A stretch of DNA of 64,000 bases, from NCBI GenBank assembly GCA_910584585.1, contig CAJUBP010000013.1:15226-79225 (forward strand), written 5' to 3'. The stretch is from an uncultured Lachnospiraceae bacterium. Its GTDB lineage: Bacteria; Bacillota; Clostridia; Lachnospirales; Lachnospiraceae. The position numbers and the translations under genes are program-made. Below the pieces are notes generated by a model. The model did no database searches. It was given only the letters and a program-made list of their open reading frames with translations, and was not told the DNA's origin. Below are positions 41,432 through 51,633 of this stretch, piece after piece; positions within the stretch are counted from its first letter, which is position 1; the number at the start of each line of letters is the position of its first letter.

Positions 41432-44400
41432 CTATTTTATTTTCTTGCTTCCTTTTACCGCGCTCCACTTGCCGTAAATCTTTTTGGATTTCTTCACAGT
41501 CTTGTAGGCCCGCACCTGCACGTAATATTTCCGTCCCTTTTTCAGCTTGCGGATGGTTGTGCTCTTTGTATCAGAAGAAGTCGGTTTCTTGACCGTACTC
41601 GTGTTGTTTCCAGCCGATGAAGATGGGTTTTGAACGGCAGCTGCGCTCTTTTTCTTCGGCAAAACCACTTTTTTCACTCCGGATTTGAATTTTTTATCTG
41701 TACTGTATCGGATTTCATACCCGGTCACTCCGGCTTCTTTCTTCCAGGTCACCTTCATTCTTTTTCCTGACAAAGCTTTCACGCTTTTCACAGACACTTT
41801 TTTGGGGCTGACCCTTAATGTAATTTTGACAGTTTCTGCCTTATAAGTGGATGTCTCAGACAATTTAATGGTAATCGTACAGGTTCCGCTTCTCTTGATG
41901 GTCACTTTCCCGTCTTTGACCGACGCCACCTTCTGATCAGAGCTCTGATAGCTCAAAGAACCGTCGCCTTCTGTCACCTCAACTTTCAGATTAAAAGGTT
42001 TGCTGCCGTTTACTTTTTTATAAGAGGCCTGATATTGGATTTTCTGCTCTTTTTTCCTGACAGGCTGTTCCTCTGTTTTGTTCTTATCTGGCTCTGGGAT
42101 GTCCGAAACGGTAATTTCTTTCAATGCGTCCCTGGCTTCTGCCAGTTTCACTCGGGCATTGTCCACTTCCTCCTGCAGGGCGTCCGCATAATCCAGCACA
42201 TCCTTTGCGTGATTTAAGGCCTCCTGGAATGCCGGCCAGCCATTTGCTTCATAACTGCCCTGTTTCTTTGTCAGACACAATTCGTACAATGCTTTCAGGG
42301 CATATTTGTTTCCTCTTTTTTTCAGACCCTGCAGCGCCGCCTGCAATTCAGACACCCGCCGATTAATTTCTTCCTGCCCCAGTGTGATGTCAAGCTGAGC
42401 CAATTTCGCCGGCGCAAGGGCGTCGCAGTATGCTTTCCATGAATCGGCCGTATAGGCGGATTCCTCTTCCTCCGGAGTCTGAGCAAGAATTTCTTCCAAA
42501 GCCGCGCGGTCTATGGCCGGAAGCTCCACCTCCACCTGTTTGGGATAAAGAGCGGCGTCATCCAGATACACGGGCCCGTTTGTATTCTCAAGATTGATGC
42601 TCAGGCTGACTTTGTCATATTCTCCGGTTGTAAATTCCATTTGGAACTGCTGCCATCCCTCTTCTGGTTCTCCCACGGATATCCGGTTCAGAGACTGGTT
42701 ATTTAAAAGAATATCCTCGCTGCCGGTCACATTGTGATGATGCTTCGCTTCCAGTTTGATATCAGAGGAACTCTCTTCCCCTGCAAATATAAAGCCCTCA
42801 AAAACATAATCTGTTCCAGGCTGCACCGGCACATTTCCCATCTCAGAAGATCCTGCCGCTTCCCCTTCCGCCAATGCCACCTTCAGGCTACTGTGGCTTC
42901 CTGCATGGCTCTGTTCCGTTGATATTTCCGCTGTGCTTTTCCATGCGCCCCAATCTGTGGTGCTGGTCTCAAACCCTGCATTGTCTCTGAGTTCATCTCC
43001 CGCGTTCTTAAGCACATCATCCTCTTTCGGCGAACCGGGCCGGACAGAAGCCGCCAGCTTCAAAGCCGCAACTGCTTCTTTCAAACGGGTCTCCGCCAAA
43101 TCTACGGTTTCCTGCCCCGCAGTTTCATCCAGAAGTGTTTTCTGCGCCTTTTCCAAAGCCTGCTGCAGATTTCTCCAGGTATCTGCTGTAAAATCCGCCT
43201 CCTGATAGCCGGCCGCAAGATCCGCTATCTCCTGGAGCCTGGTTTTATCCGCCTGTTTCTCGGACAGTTCCCCTTGATACTGGAACGCCCCGATATCAAT
43301 TTTTCTTGCTTCTTCCTCCTTCGGCACCGAATCTCCGCTGTAATCCTGGTATTCCAGCGTAATATGGCTGGTTACCGGATCTGTCTCATCCCGCACCTCA
43401 TCAAAAGTTTCCTCTGGAACCGGAAGATATCCCCGCCCCGCGTTCATGCAGGGCGAACCATCCTGCAGCTTAAAGCCATTCACAGAACCTATGGTCACTT
43501 TGGCCCCCTCCGCCGTCTCGTCAAAGGTTCCGGCAGAATAATCCAGCACATTTTCAAATCCCGGATTTGCCGCGATCACGTTTCCGTCTTCTTCCATGGG
43601 ATATACCTCTTTGGAACTTCCCCAGACACAGTTGCTGTCATAGCGGACGCCTTCATGGTTCGCGAATAACACGCTGTCGCCGCAGAATATATTATTATAA
43701 ATATCCGTTCCGCTGGTCTGGCCTTTCTGCCCCTCAGAAATCCAGCTTCCCTGTTCCACTGCCCGGACTTCATATCCGGTATCCCAGTACATGGTATTGT
43801 TATGCACCTGGTTGCCGATGCTTCCGTCTTCTCCCAGGTGGATGATACGGCTGCCGTCAAACAAGCCGTCATTGACGCTGACATTATACCGGACAACGGA
43901 ATTCACGGTATAGTAAGGCCCCGGACACGCCATCCAGAAACCGCCCTTATTGTCATGGCTGTAATTGTACTGATACATCACATTTTGGTTGCCGTAATCA
44001 CAGTCAAACGCCATGCCGTCCTGAGTGCTTTCCGTATATCCCGCTTCGTTGTACTGCATGGTCACATTGTTGCAGTCCCACATCCAAATTGCCGCATGGG
44101 CCGGATTTCTGGCATAGTACCAGTCCTCACTGGCGCTCTTTGTCACAAGATTGCGTTCTGCTGTGCCGCCGTCCGCATTGATGACCACAATTCCGTCGCC
44201 TGCCACATCATTGACATAATTATCCGCTACATACACGTTGGGCCATCCAACCCATTTCAGACTTCCTGCCTGCTGGCTGCCGGCGCCTCCCACCAGCTTG
44301 CGGGCCGCCCAGCAGCTCTCCATATAGATTGCTTCGTGGCAGACCTTTTCCACTTTATTTCCTGTAATTTTTAAATCTGTATAATAGGATTCTGTTTCTC

Positions 44401-45178
44401 CTCCGGTCACCAGAACCATAATTCCGCCAGAGCCTTTTTTATCTCCCTCTGTTCCGTTTTGGGACATATAACCGTTTACATCATGGACATAATTGTCTTT
44501 CACAGCGATGCCCGGCAGGTTGCCTGCGTCGTGGTTTTCCACCAGAATACCCGTCAGCATATATTTACTCTGATCATAGAGAACCGGCCGGCTTGTCTCG
44601 CTGCCGTCTCTGTCCTTATTTTTCTTGCCTGTCTCATTCATCAAATCACTGCTGTCTGATTCCCAATTCGTCACTTCCAGATTCTGGACTGTGAGATATT
44701 TGGAATTCTGGATGTGGACAGCCGCCACATCCTCCTTCCTCAAATCTGCCCGATTGGGTTCCGTGTCCAGCCAGACGCTGCCCTGTCCGTTGATCACAGG
44801 ATCTTCTCCTTCTCCGTAACGCCCCAGAACCACAGGATTTTCCTCTGTCCCTTCCGCGCCGACAATCATCAGCTTTTCTCCATTCCAGGTACAGCCTGCC
44901 TTTAACAGCACTTTATCTCCTGCTTTCAGTCTCAGCGTTTTCAATTTCTTAAAGGTCTGCCAGGCTGTTTCCGGCGACTTGCCGTCATTTCCCCGATCTT
45001 TTCCGTTCTCCGCGTCAACATAGTAGGTGACCGGCTCTGATGCAGTTTTTACCGTTTCTTCCATTTCCCCTGGGTTTTCGGCCTGTAGGGTTACGGGCGC
45101 GGCACACAGCATACTGCCTGCCGCCAGGGCTGCTGCCAGAGTAAGGGAAAGTCCTGATTTCCATTTTTTCTTCCTCAT
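41432..45178 (-). CDS. Secreted right-handed beta-helix carbohydrate-active protein
   Basis: The ATG at 45176-45178 follows GGAGG and gives 1248 residues; the in-frame start at 45208 is unsupported. It has a signal peptide (cleavage near LQA at 33) and a parallel beta-helix domain (about 50-630) of the pectate-lyase-like superfold, with YYVDAENGKDRGNDGKSP at its start and many NNVTMQYN-type rungs. A FIVAR helical domain, a CBM4/9-like module (NAGFETSTTDWGAWKSTAEI), two more FIVAR domains, a Big-like domain and a Lys-rich Fn3-like end (KSVKALSGKRMKVTWKKEAG) follow. The helix could be a lyase or glycosidase, and no catalytic residues can be assigned. Neighbours suggest a plant-type glycan substrate. 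Confidence 0.82.
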   Translation of the reverse strand: MRKKKWKSGLSLTLAAALAAGSMLCAAPVTLQAENPGEMEETVKTASEPVTYYVDAENGKDRGNDGKSPETAWQTFKKLKTLRLKAGDKVLLKAGCTWNGEKLMIVGAEGTEENPVVLGRYGEGEDPVINGQGSVWLDTEPNRADLRKEDVAAVHIQNSKYLTVQNLEVTNWESDSSDLMNETGKKNKDRDGSETSRPVLYDQSKYMLTGILVENHDAGNLPGIAVKDNYVHDVNGYMSQNGTEGDKKGSGGIMVLVTGGETESYYTDLKITGNKVEKVCHEAIYMESCWAARKLVGGAGSQQAGSLKWVGWPNVYVADNYVNDVAGDGIVVINADGGTAERNLVTKSASEDWYYARNPAHAAIWMWDCNNVTMQYNEAGYTESTQDGMAFDCDYGNQNVMYQYNYSHDNKGGFWMACPGPYYTVNSVVRYNVSVNDGLFDGSRIIHLGEDGSIGNQVHNNTMYWDTGYEVRAVEQGSWISEGQKGQTSGTDIYNNIFCGDSVLFANHEGVRYDSNCVWGSSKEVYPMEEDGNVIAANPGFENVLDYSAGTFDETAEGAKVTIGSVNGFKLQDGSPCMNAGRGYLPVPEETFDEVRDETDPVTSHITLEYQDYSGDSVPKEEEARKIDIGAFQYQGELSEKQADKTRLQEIADLAAGYQEADFTADTWRNLQQALEKAQKTLLDETAGQETVDLAETRLKEAVAALKLAASVRPGSPKEDDVLKNAGDELRDNAGFETSTTDWGAWKSTAEISTEQSHAGSHSSLKVALAEGEAAGSSEMGNVPVQPGTDYVFEGFIFAGEESSSDIKLEAKHHHNVTGSEDILLNNQSLNRISVGEPEEGWQQFQMEFTTGEYDKVSLSINLENTNGPVYLDDAALYPKQVEVELPAIDRAALEEILAQTPEEEESAYTADSWKAYCDALAPAKLAQLDITLGQEEINRRVSELQAALQGLKKRGNKYALKALYELCLTKKQGSYEANGWPAFQEALNHAKDVLDYADALQEEVDNARVKLAEARDALKEITVSDIPEPDKNKTEEQPVRKKEQKIQYQASYKKVNGSKPFNLKVEVTEGDGSLSYQSSDQKVASVKDGKVTIKRSGTCTITIKLSETSTYKAETVKITLRVSPKKVSVKSVKALSGKRMKVTWKKEAGVTGYEIRYSTDKKFKSGVKKVVLPKKKSAAAVQNPSSSAGNNTSTVKKPTSSDTKSTTIRKLKKGRKYYVQVRAYKTVKKSKKIYGKWSAVKGSKKIK

Positions 45179-45230
45179 ATCTTTTCCTCCCTGCATCTTA
45201 AATTCCATTCAGACATCTCATCTGCTTTTC

Positions 45231-48200
45231 TCATTTTTTGACCTTGCCGCTGACTTTTACATTGCTCCATTCACCGGTCAGGACCACCAGTTTTCCGTTC
45301 TGTTTCACTACTTTGTAAGCGCGCACGCGCACATAATATTTCTTGCCTGCCTGCAGCTTTTTAATGACAGCGGAATTCTTCTTGCCTGTGGTTCTGAATG
45401 TTCTAATCCCGGATTTAAAGTCTTTTTTCAGGCTGCGCTGCACCTGAAAGCCAGTCACTTTTGCGTCTTTTTTCCATTTTACGGACAATTTTTTTCCTTT
45501 TACTGTTTTGACGCTGGTGAGGGACACTTTTTTCGGAACTACTTTTACCGTCACCTTTACTGTTTTGGCCTTGTAGCATCCTGTTGCGGAAGCTGTGATG
45601 GAAATTGTGCTGACTCCGATGTCTTTGACCGTCACTTTCCCCTGGCTGCTAACTGCCGCCACTTTCTTGTTGGAACTCTTATATTTCAGCGCCCCGTTCC
45701 CGGCAGTTACTCTGGCATTCAGGCTGAAAGGCTTCGCTCCATAGGTGATTTTGTATTCTTTGGTATACTGGATCGTCTGACCTGCCTTTTGGTTCCCTTC
45801 TGTCAGAGAGCCTCCGGATTCCGTCTGATTCTCCGGTTTCTTCGTTTCTTCGTTCTTCGTTTCTTCGTTCTTTGATTCCAGAATCTCCTCCGCATCGCTC
45901 AAAGACTTCAGAACCCGTTCCACTTCTTTCTCTGTAATCTCTTTCTGTTCCAGAAGATTTCTGGCTTCTTTCAGCGCGTCTGCGTATATCTTCCAGCTTT
46001 CCGCCGTATATTTGGATTTCTCAGAATCCGGGATCAAATGCTCCGCAATCCCTTTCTCCAGCACTGTTTTATTTTCTACCAGCAGTGACAAAGCCCGTTC
46101 CAGTTCTTTCAATAATTCATCTGCTTCAGCCTGGGTAGCCGCAGGGTCATTTTTCAGGGAAATGATTTCTTTCTCCAGCTCCTGATAAAGATTCTGGAAT
46201 TCTTTCCAGCTTGCTGACGTATAATCTTTCTTTTCCAGCTCCTTTGCCTTCTCCAACGCCTGTTCCAACTGAGCCTTATCCGCCAGATCATCCCCGGCCT
46301 GGGAATTCTGCACAATGGCAATCCAGCTTAACACAGGATCGGAACTTCCGGTTTTGCTGATTCTCACCGTTACCTTCCCCGGTTCTTTCAGACGGAATCT
46401 CAGCGCTTCCTGGTGATTATCATCGGTAGCCCCAAGGGTAAATTCCATAGACGCAAGTTCTGTCTCTCCTTCTTCTCCCTCTGTCAGCACTGCAATTTTT
46501 GTGCCTCTCGCCGTGTTCCACCATTCCTGATATCCGGTGGCCGCCGTGTAGGCGCCTGCTTCTAAGTCAAAGGAATACTCGATGTTCTTATCGCCTTTCG
46601 CATAATAGCCCTGTTCCCAGATATCGCTTCCGACGGATTTGATTCCTACATCCGTATCCATAATTCCTGCGAATCCTGCCTGAGTTTCCGGCGTATACGC
46701 CTGATCCGCCTTCTGATTTCTCAGCTTCTCGCCCACCAATTCCCGGACAGTCTCCAGATAAGCGGATTCTTCCGCCCCGGAATCAAAGAAATAAATGGTC
46801 TTCTCGTTGACTATCGACACTGTATGGGTGAATTTCCTGGTACCTTTCTGACCTTCCTGCATGATTCCCGTCAGTTTAACGGTTCCCATTGCGTTCCAGG
46901 GAAGAGAATCCGGGAACTGCCAGGATACATCCACATCCTGAACTTCTCCGCTTTCGGATTTTATCTGAATTACATCAGGAAGCACGGTGCCAAGCTCTCC
47001 TGCTGTCTTGACCACTTTCGGAAGTTCTGTCACTATCTCGGCAATTCCTTTGTTGTTCAAATCCTCCAGCGTCCAGTCGGAATACCGCCGCAGCGCAATC
47101 TCTCCGTCCGCAATAAATTCCACCGGAAGCCATACGTAACGGGAATCTTTCAATGTGCCCGGACCGTTTTCCGGCACCTCGCTGTTCTTCCACCGATCTC
47201 CCATGTAGATAAACTTTCCGGCTGCCGCGTCCACCGGAAATACGCAGGTACTCTGGGTATGGTATGTAGTATTGCTCTCTTCATCCGTACAGGGATCCCC
47301 TACCATGGTCCACGGACCCATGGGATGGTCTGCCACTGCATAGCCTGCCCGATTGGGATTCCATCCGGTACATCCGGAGGTTATCATATAATATTTATTT
47401 CTGTACTTGAACATGGCCGGGCCTTCTCTGGATTCTCCCACAAAATTCCTGGTGAAGTCCACGCCTTCCACTGCTTTGCTGTTGTCCGGCTGCGCCACGT
47501 TGGTGTACTCTTCATTCAGCCTGGCAATATGCATTGTCTTATTTCCATCGGAAGAATACATCACATATGCCGTTCCGTCGTCATCTTTAAAGAGGTTCAT
47601 GTCCCGGACATGGCCGCCTACATCGCCGTCAAATCCATGATCGGCGCCCTCCTGGTAATTCAGTAAATAGCTGCCCAATAATTTATAGGGTCCTGCCGGG
47701 CTGTCCGCAATGGCCACGCCTGCCTTCGCTTTGGCGTAATTGCCGCCGCCAGAGGAAAATGGATCCTGGCCGTCCGCATGGAACCAGATCACGTATTTTC
47801 CGGTTTTGTCATTGTAAAGCATCTTGGGCCGCTCAATCACGCACCCTTCATCGGAGGATTCCCCCTGCCAGATATCTGTAAAAATCCGTTTCCTATCCTC
47901 TTCTGTTTCCAGATCGCCGTAAAGATCAGTAAAATATTTATCAGTTAAAAATTCCTCATAAGTCTTAGCTGTTTTCAGCACAACGCCTTCATCATCCCAA
48001 TTGTAGAGATCGTCGGAGGAATACATATGGATGCCGGGGCAGGGCCTGTAATCATTGGTCTTGTCTTCTCCGATCCAATACCATTTCTTCTTTCCATTTA
48101 CCTCAAACTGCTGGATCTGTCCGCCATGGGCCTGGATCAGTTTTCCCTCAGTGTCATACATGGCGTCCCCGTTCACTCCGGTAAAAGAGCTGTAGCTTGT

Positions 48201-51200
48201 GCTGAGTCCGAAATAGGCCGCCAGCAGCTTCTTTCTCGCTGCTCTCTTCGCCTCATCGCTGCCTTTATCCGCAATTACCTGTTCCCCTTCCGCCATGGCC
48301 GTGTCATATTTCTTTTGACTGGTTTCTGAATAACTCTTTCCCTCTGTCATTGTTTTGCAGTAGGAAACCAGCTTCTCCAGCGTATCCGGATAATCCGGGA
48401 AAACTGCGGAATCTTTCAGCGTATATAATTTTATCTCCGCAATATTGCAGTTCGCCTTGCTGTCCCCTTCTGGAACGGCATATTTGATGTAGCGATATTC
48501 CGGCTTTTTATCATTAAACAAGGTTGCGTATACGCGGGTATAATCGTTGATTGCCGGCGCTTCCGCGATGGTATATAATTTCTCCCATGTTGTGCCGTCG
48601 TTGGAACCGTAAAATGACGCGTCAACGCACCTTTTTGCGTATTCCCCGTTGGTTCCGTCGCTTCTCGGGGCGTAGTCAATGACAGCAATTTTCTGTTTAT
48701 TTCCCAGATCAATCTGTACCCACCCATCGGCCACGCCGTCAAAATAGGTGTCAATCTTTCCGTCCACTACGTTTGCCGCTGCATTGCTGGAATCGTTATT
48801 CCATGGGTCGCTTCCAGTTACCATGTCAGTATTCAGTTCCAGTTCTTCCAAATCCCCTTCCAGAGCCGCTCCAAGTTCCATTCCAAGCTTCCGTTCCAGG
48901 GCCGCTTCCGCTTCCTGTTCCGCTTTGGCAGCCTCTTCCGCTTTCTCATCCGCCTCTGCTTTGTCCCGATCATAGGTCACATCGGAAATCACATAGGTGG
49001 TAATGGAATTTGCCGCCATATTCGCGGTAAACGTATTGTCCTCATTGGGGGTAACCGTCGCCATGGACACGTCTTCCCAGCGTTCTCCGGTACAGGTCCG
49101 GTAAGCCTCAATATTCTCATCCATGGACATAAATTTGGTCAGGTCAAATTTCCAGGTCTGATCTGTATCGCTTGTGTTCATTGCCACAATCACAGCCTGA
49201 TGGCCTTTGGGATCATACGCCGCCAGGGTATTGTCGTTGTCTGAATCAATCAGGGAATATCCCGGACGGATATATCTGGAAAACTGTCCGAAAGCGTCAT
49301 ATTTTTTCGTCAGCACAATTTCCTTGTTGTTGTGATCGCCGATGGCAATGCCCCAGTACCCTTTGTTCTTCATTTCATTCCAGCCAAGAGCTTCCAGATC
49401 ATCTTTATCCCATTCGTTCTCCGCGTCCACATTCATGTCAACGGCATTCCACAGAATCCAGGCGGAGCTTCTAAGGCCTTTTAAATCCGTCATGATCCTC
49501 TGGGCCAGCCCCAGGGCCGCCTTCATTTCTCCGGCATTTTCGCCTCCTGCCGCGTACGCCCCGTCCACTTCGGACATCCACAGGTTCTTGCCTGCAGATT
49601 TGGCCAGCTTAGAGAGTTCTGTACGCTTTGAACCGCTGTAGGTGTGGGTGTCAATCCTGCTGATTGTCTCTTTTGCCTGGGCAGTAAGGCTGTTGTAGGA
49701 AGTGATCGCCTTGTCAATATCTGTCTCATCGGTGCCGGAAAGTATGATATTTTCAATGGCCGTCTTTGCCGCCCCCGCCTCCATATCTTTTGCCTGGGCT
49801 TCCAGTTCTTTTTTCAGCGCGACAATCACTCTGGACTGGGCAGCGCCGGGATCAAAATGGCATCCCTCCTGTTTGTTGCTGTTGGCTCCCCAGTATGCAG
49901 TGTCCGGCTCGTTCATAGGCGTCGCGCTCTGGAAATTCACTGTCCCTTCCTGAGCCCAGTGCACAATCACGTCTGCCATATAAGCCGCAAAAGCGTCGTA
50001 GGAATCGGAGCGCAGGTTGTTTTTGCTGGAATCCACAGCCCCGGAACTGCACCCGCTGTATGTCATGAAATAGGGCGGAGAATTGGAAAAGGCTTCCGCA
50101 ATAAAGTCTTCTCCGCTTGCTTCCATCGCTGCCTTTAAAATATTCATCTGATTCGCATCCGCGTTCCAGTCATAGTTCCACGCATAGCCGCAGTCACCGT
50201 CGGCTCTGGCAAAATTTTCCTCATAATAGGAAATGTCATGGGCCGAAAGGTCTATCTTCGTTACGTCCGTGCAGTAGCCTGGAACCACGGAATCGGAACG
50301 CTGAATATGAGGCGCGTGGGCAAATTCGTCGTCTGCAGGAACCGTTCTGTCTTTGGGACGGACTAGCATTTTTACGAAATCCATTGCCCAAGACTCCTGT
50401 CCTCCCAGGCTTTGCGCTGCGTTTCCACCGATAGCAATTGTATTATTCCCTTCCTTCAAAGCAACTTCCGGGAAAGTTACCAAAAACAAATTTGCGTTAT
50501 CTTTTGAAGCAATCAGGTTCTTATTAATTGTTTCGGCGCTTACTACCTGATCTGTACTTTTATCCCCATTAATCCTAATTGCCGCCGCCCGTTTATTTTC
50601 TCCATCCAGGGTCCACAACATTTTTATAGTGTAGATTCCTGTCTCTGTCACATTTACAGTATAAACAAGATTATCTCCATCTCCTTTTGTCGCTCCAAGT
50701 TCATTGATCCATCCTATGGATTGAATGGAATTATTTTCAATATTATCACCCTGCGTAATTCCAAAATCCGAATCGGAAACAGTGTAAGCTGCGCCATTCA
50801 GCTTGTTTACTGTGCTTATTTCACCTTTTCCTTCATAAGCAGGTTTATTTGCGCCTTCCAGCCCATAAATCTTAATCCCAGAATCCACCACATGATCGCC
50901 GCCGCCCACATTATAGCGCCCAATATTCATATCCAGGCCTTCATCACTGAAAAAAACTCTTGCGGCTTCCTGGGTCAGCGTCTCATCATATCCCAGGCGG
51001 TTTGCCCACCAGCACAGGGACGTTCCCCAGCCTTCAAATTCACCGAATCCGTCTCCGTCCGTGTCGTTAAAGGGCGAAGCGTCGGCAGGATTCAGTTTGA
51101 CATTCACGTCTGCATCCGCCTCTTTTCCAGACGCCCGGACCTTAACAGGTCCGCCAGCGGGCAAAGCTGTCAGAAAAAGAGCCGCCGCGGTAACTAAGCT

Positions 51201-51224
51201 GATACTTTTTTTCCATCCTCTCAT
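45231..51224 (-). CDS. Giant secreted GH30 + GH43 bifunctional glycosidase
   Basis: This 1997-residue protein has a signal peptide followed by a GH30-type domain (about 40-720) with EGWGTSLCWWANRLGY, acid/base Glu in ATPMNEPD near 436 and nucleophile Glu in LWMSEVDGAY near 550. The barrel is interrupted at about 140-290 by an inserted CBM-like beta domain (VYTVNVTETGIYTIKM...WAMDFVKML). An F5/8-type CBM32-like module is at about 790-930. A second catalytic domain of GH43 type, closest to the exo-beta-1,3-galactanase subfamily (AHGGQIQQF near 1031, HVRDMNLFKDDDG near 1210, REGPAMFKY near 1266), follows. The FDSGAEES module, FIVAR repeats, a Big domain and a Lys-rich Fn3-like end complete it. 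Together the two enzymes fit beta-1,6- and beta-1,3-galactan cleavage, that is arabinogalactan (inference). Confidence 0.85.
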   Translation of the reverse strand: MRGWKKSISLVTAAALFLTALPAGGPVKVRASGKEADADVNVKLNPADASPFNDTDGDGFGEFEGWGTSLCWWANRLGYDETLTQEAARVFFSDEGLDMNIGRYNVGGGDHVVDSGIKIYGLEGANKPAYEGKGEISTVNKLNGAAYTVSDSDFGITQGDNIENNSIQSIGWINELGATKGDGDNLVYTVNVTETGIYTIKMLWTLDGENKRAAAIRINGDKSTDQVVSAETINKNLIASKDNANLFLVTFPEVALKEGNNTIAIGGNAAQSLGGQESWAMDFVKMLVRPKDRTVPADDEFAHAPHIQRSDSVVPGYCTDVTKIDLSAHDISYYEENFARADGDCGYAWNYDWNADANQMNILKAAMEASGEDFIAEAFSNSPPYFMTYSGCSSGAVDSSKNNLRSDSYDAFAAYMADVIVHWAQEGTVNFQSATPMNEPDTAYWGANSNKQEGCHFDPGAAQSRVIVALKKELEAQAKDMEAGAAKTAIENIILSGTDETDIDKAITSYNSLTAQAKETISRIDTHTYSGSKRTELSKLAKSAGKNLWMSEVDGAYAAGGENAGEMKAALGLAQRIMTDLKGLRSSAWILWNAVDMNVDAENEWDKDDLEALGWNEMKNKGYWGIAIGDHNNKEIVLTKKYDAFGQFSRYIRPGYSLIDSDNDNTLAAYDPKGHQAVIVAMNTSDTDQTWKFDLTKFMSMDENIEAYRTCTGERWEDVSMATVTPNEDNTFTANMAANSITTYVISDVTYDRDKAEADEKAEEAAKAEQEAEAALERKLGMELGAALEGDLEELELNTDMVTGSDPWNNDSSNAAANVVDGKIDTYFDGVADGWVQIDLGNKQKIAVIDYAPRSDGTNGEYAKRCVDASFYGSNDGTTWEKLYTIAEAPAINDYTRVYATLFNDKKPEYRYIKYAVPEGDSKANCNIAEIKLYTLKDSAVFPDYPDTLEKLVSYCKTMTEGKSYSETSQKKYDTAMAEGEQVIADKGSDEAKRAARKKLLAAYFGLSTSYSSFTGVNGDAMYDTEGKLIQAHGGQIQQFEVNGKKKWYWIGEDKTNDYRPCPGIHMYSSDDLYNWDDEGVVLKTAKTYEEFLTDKYFTDLYGDLETEEDRKRIFTDIWQGESSDEGCVIERPKMLYNDKTGKYVIWFHADGQDPFSSGGGNYAKAKAGVAIADSPAGPYKLLGSYLLNYQEGADHGFDGDVGGHVRDMNLFKDDDGTAYVMYSSDGNKTMHIARLNEEYTNVAQPDNSKAVEGVDFTRNFVGESREGPAMFKYRNKYYMITSGCTGWNPNRAGYAVADHPMGPWTMVGDPCTDEESNTTYHTQSTCVFPVDAAAGKFIYMGDRWKNSEVPENGPGTLKDSRYVWLPVEFIADGEIALRRYSDWTLEDLNNKGIAEIVTELPKVVKTAGELGTVLPDVIQIKSESGEVQDVDVSWQFPDSLPWNAMGTVKLTGIMQEGQKGTRKFTHTVSIVNEKTIYFFDSGAEESAYLETVRELVGEKLRNQKADQAYTPETQAGFAGIMDTDVGIKSVGSDIWEQGYYAKGDKNIEYSFDLEAGAYTAATGYQEWWNTARGTKIAVLTEGEEGETELASMEFTLGATDDNHQEALRFRLKEPGKVTVRISKTGSSDPVLSWIAIVQNSQAGDDLADKAQLEQALEKAKELEKKDYTSASWKEFQNLYQELEKEIISLKNDPAATQAEADELLKELERALSLLVENKTVLEKGIAEHLIPDSEKSKYTAESWKIYADALKEARNLLEQKEITEKEVERVLKSLSDAEEILESKNEETKNEETKKPENQTESGGSLTEGNQKAGQTIQYTKEYKITYGAKPFSLNARVTAGNGALKYKSSNKKVAAVSSQGKVTVKDIGVSTISITASATGCYKAKTVKVTVKVVPKKVSLTSVKTVKGKKLSVKWKKDAKVTGFQVQRSLKKDFKSGIRTFRTTGKKNSAVIKKLQAGKKYYVRVRAYKVVKQNGKLVVLTGEWSNVKVSGKVKK

Positions 51225-51498
51225 TTTCCTCTTCTCCTTTTCATTTTTTTAGCCCATGCTTCTTTTCCATATATTTCCTCCCTTGTAAATGAAAAATATT
51301 CTATAGAAGCATTTAACTATATTAGTATTTTAAGAGGTTTAGTAAAATTTATCAACTAGTTTTAGTAAATTTCTCGTCAAAATAACGAATTTCAGCATTA
51401 TAAATAAATTAAAAACGAAAAGTTTTTAATTTTCAAAGTATTTTTTGTGCAATTTTTTCAATTTTTTGTTCCATTGACTATTTTGGGAAAATAAAAAA
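51225..51498 (-). promoter_or_regulatory. AT-rich upstream region of the glycosidase cluster with repeated TTTAGTAAA motifs
   Basis: This stretch is strongly AT-rich. It carries TTTAGTAAAATTT at 51338-51350 and TTTAGTAAATTT at 51361-51372, 23 bases apart. The same motif recurs in the arms of the adjoining terminator (51519-51550). The spacing suggests an operator for a sugar-responsive regulator, but no confident -35/-10 pair was singled out. It is the only long upstream region in the cluster, so the four genes may form one transcript. Confidence 0.5.
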
Positions 51499-51571
51499 GA
51501 GCTATTTCGATTGTCAATACTAAATTTACTTTATTATTTTAGTAAATTTTTAGTATTCTATCGAATAGCTC
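51499..51571 (-). terminator. Rho-independent terminator of the NSS transporter gene
   Basis: GAGCTATTTCGA (51499-51510) and TCGAATAGCTC (51561-51571) pair, and the stem extends inward through ACTAAATTTACT/AGTAAATTT. On the minus strand the stem is followed by TTTTTTAT. It ends transcription from the transporter gene to its right. About 60 bases between it and the transporter stop are featureless. Confidence 0.85.
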
Positions 51572-51633
51572 TCAGTTATTTTGGAACAATTCCTTATTCA
51601 CCTATATCACTGCGCACAGGCGCAGATCTCTCT

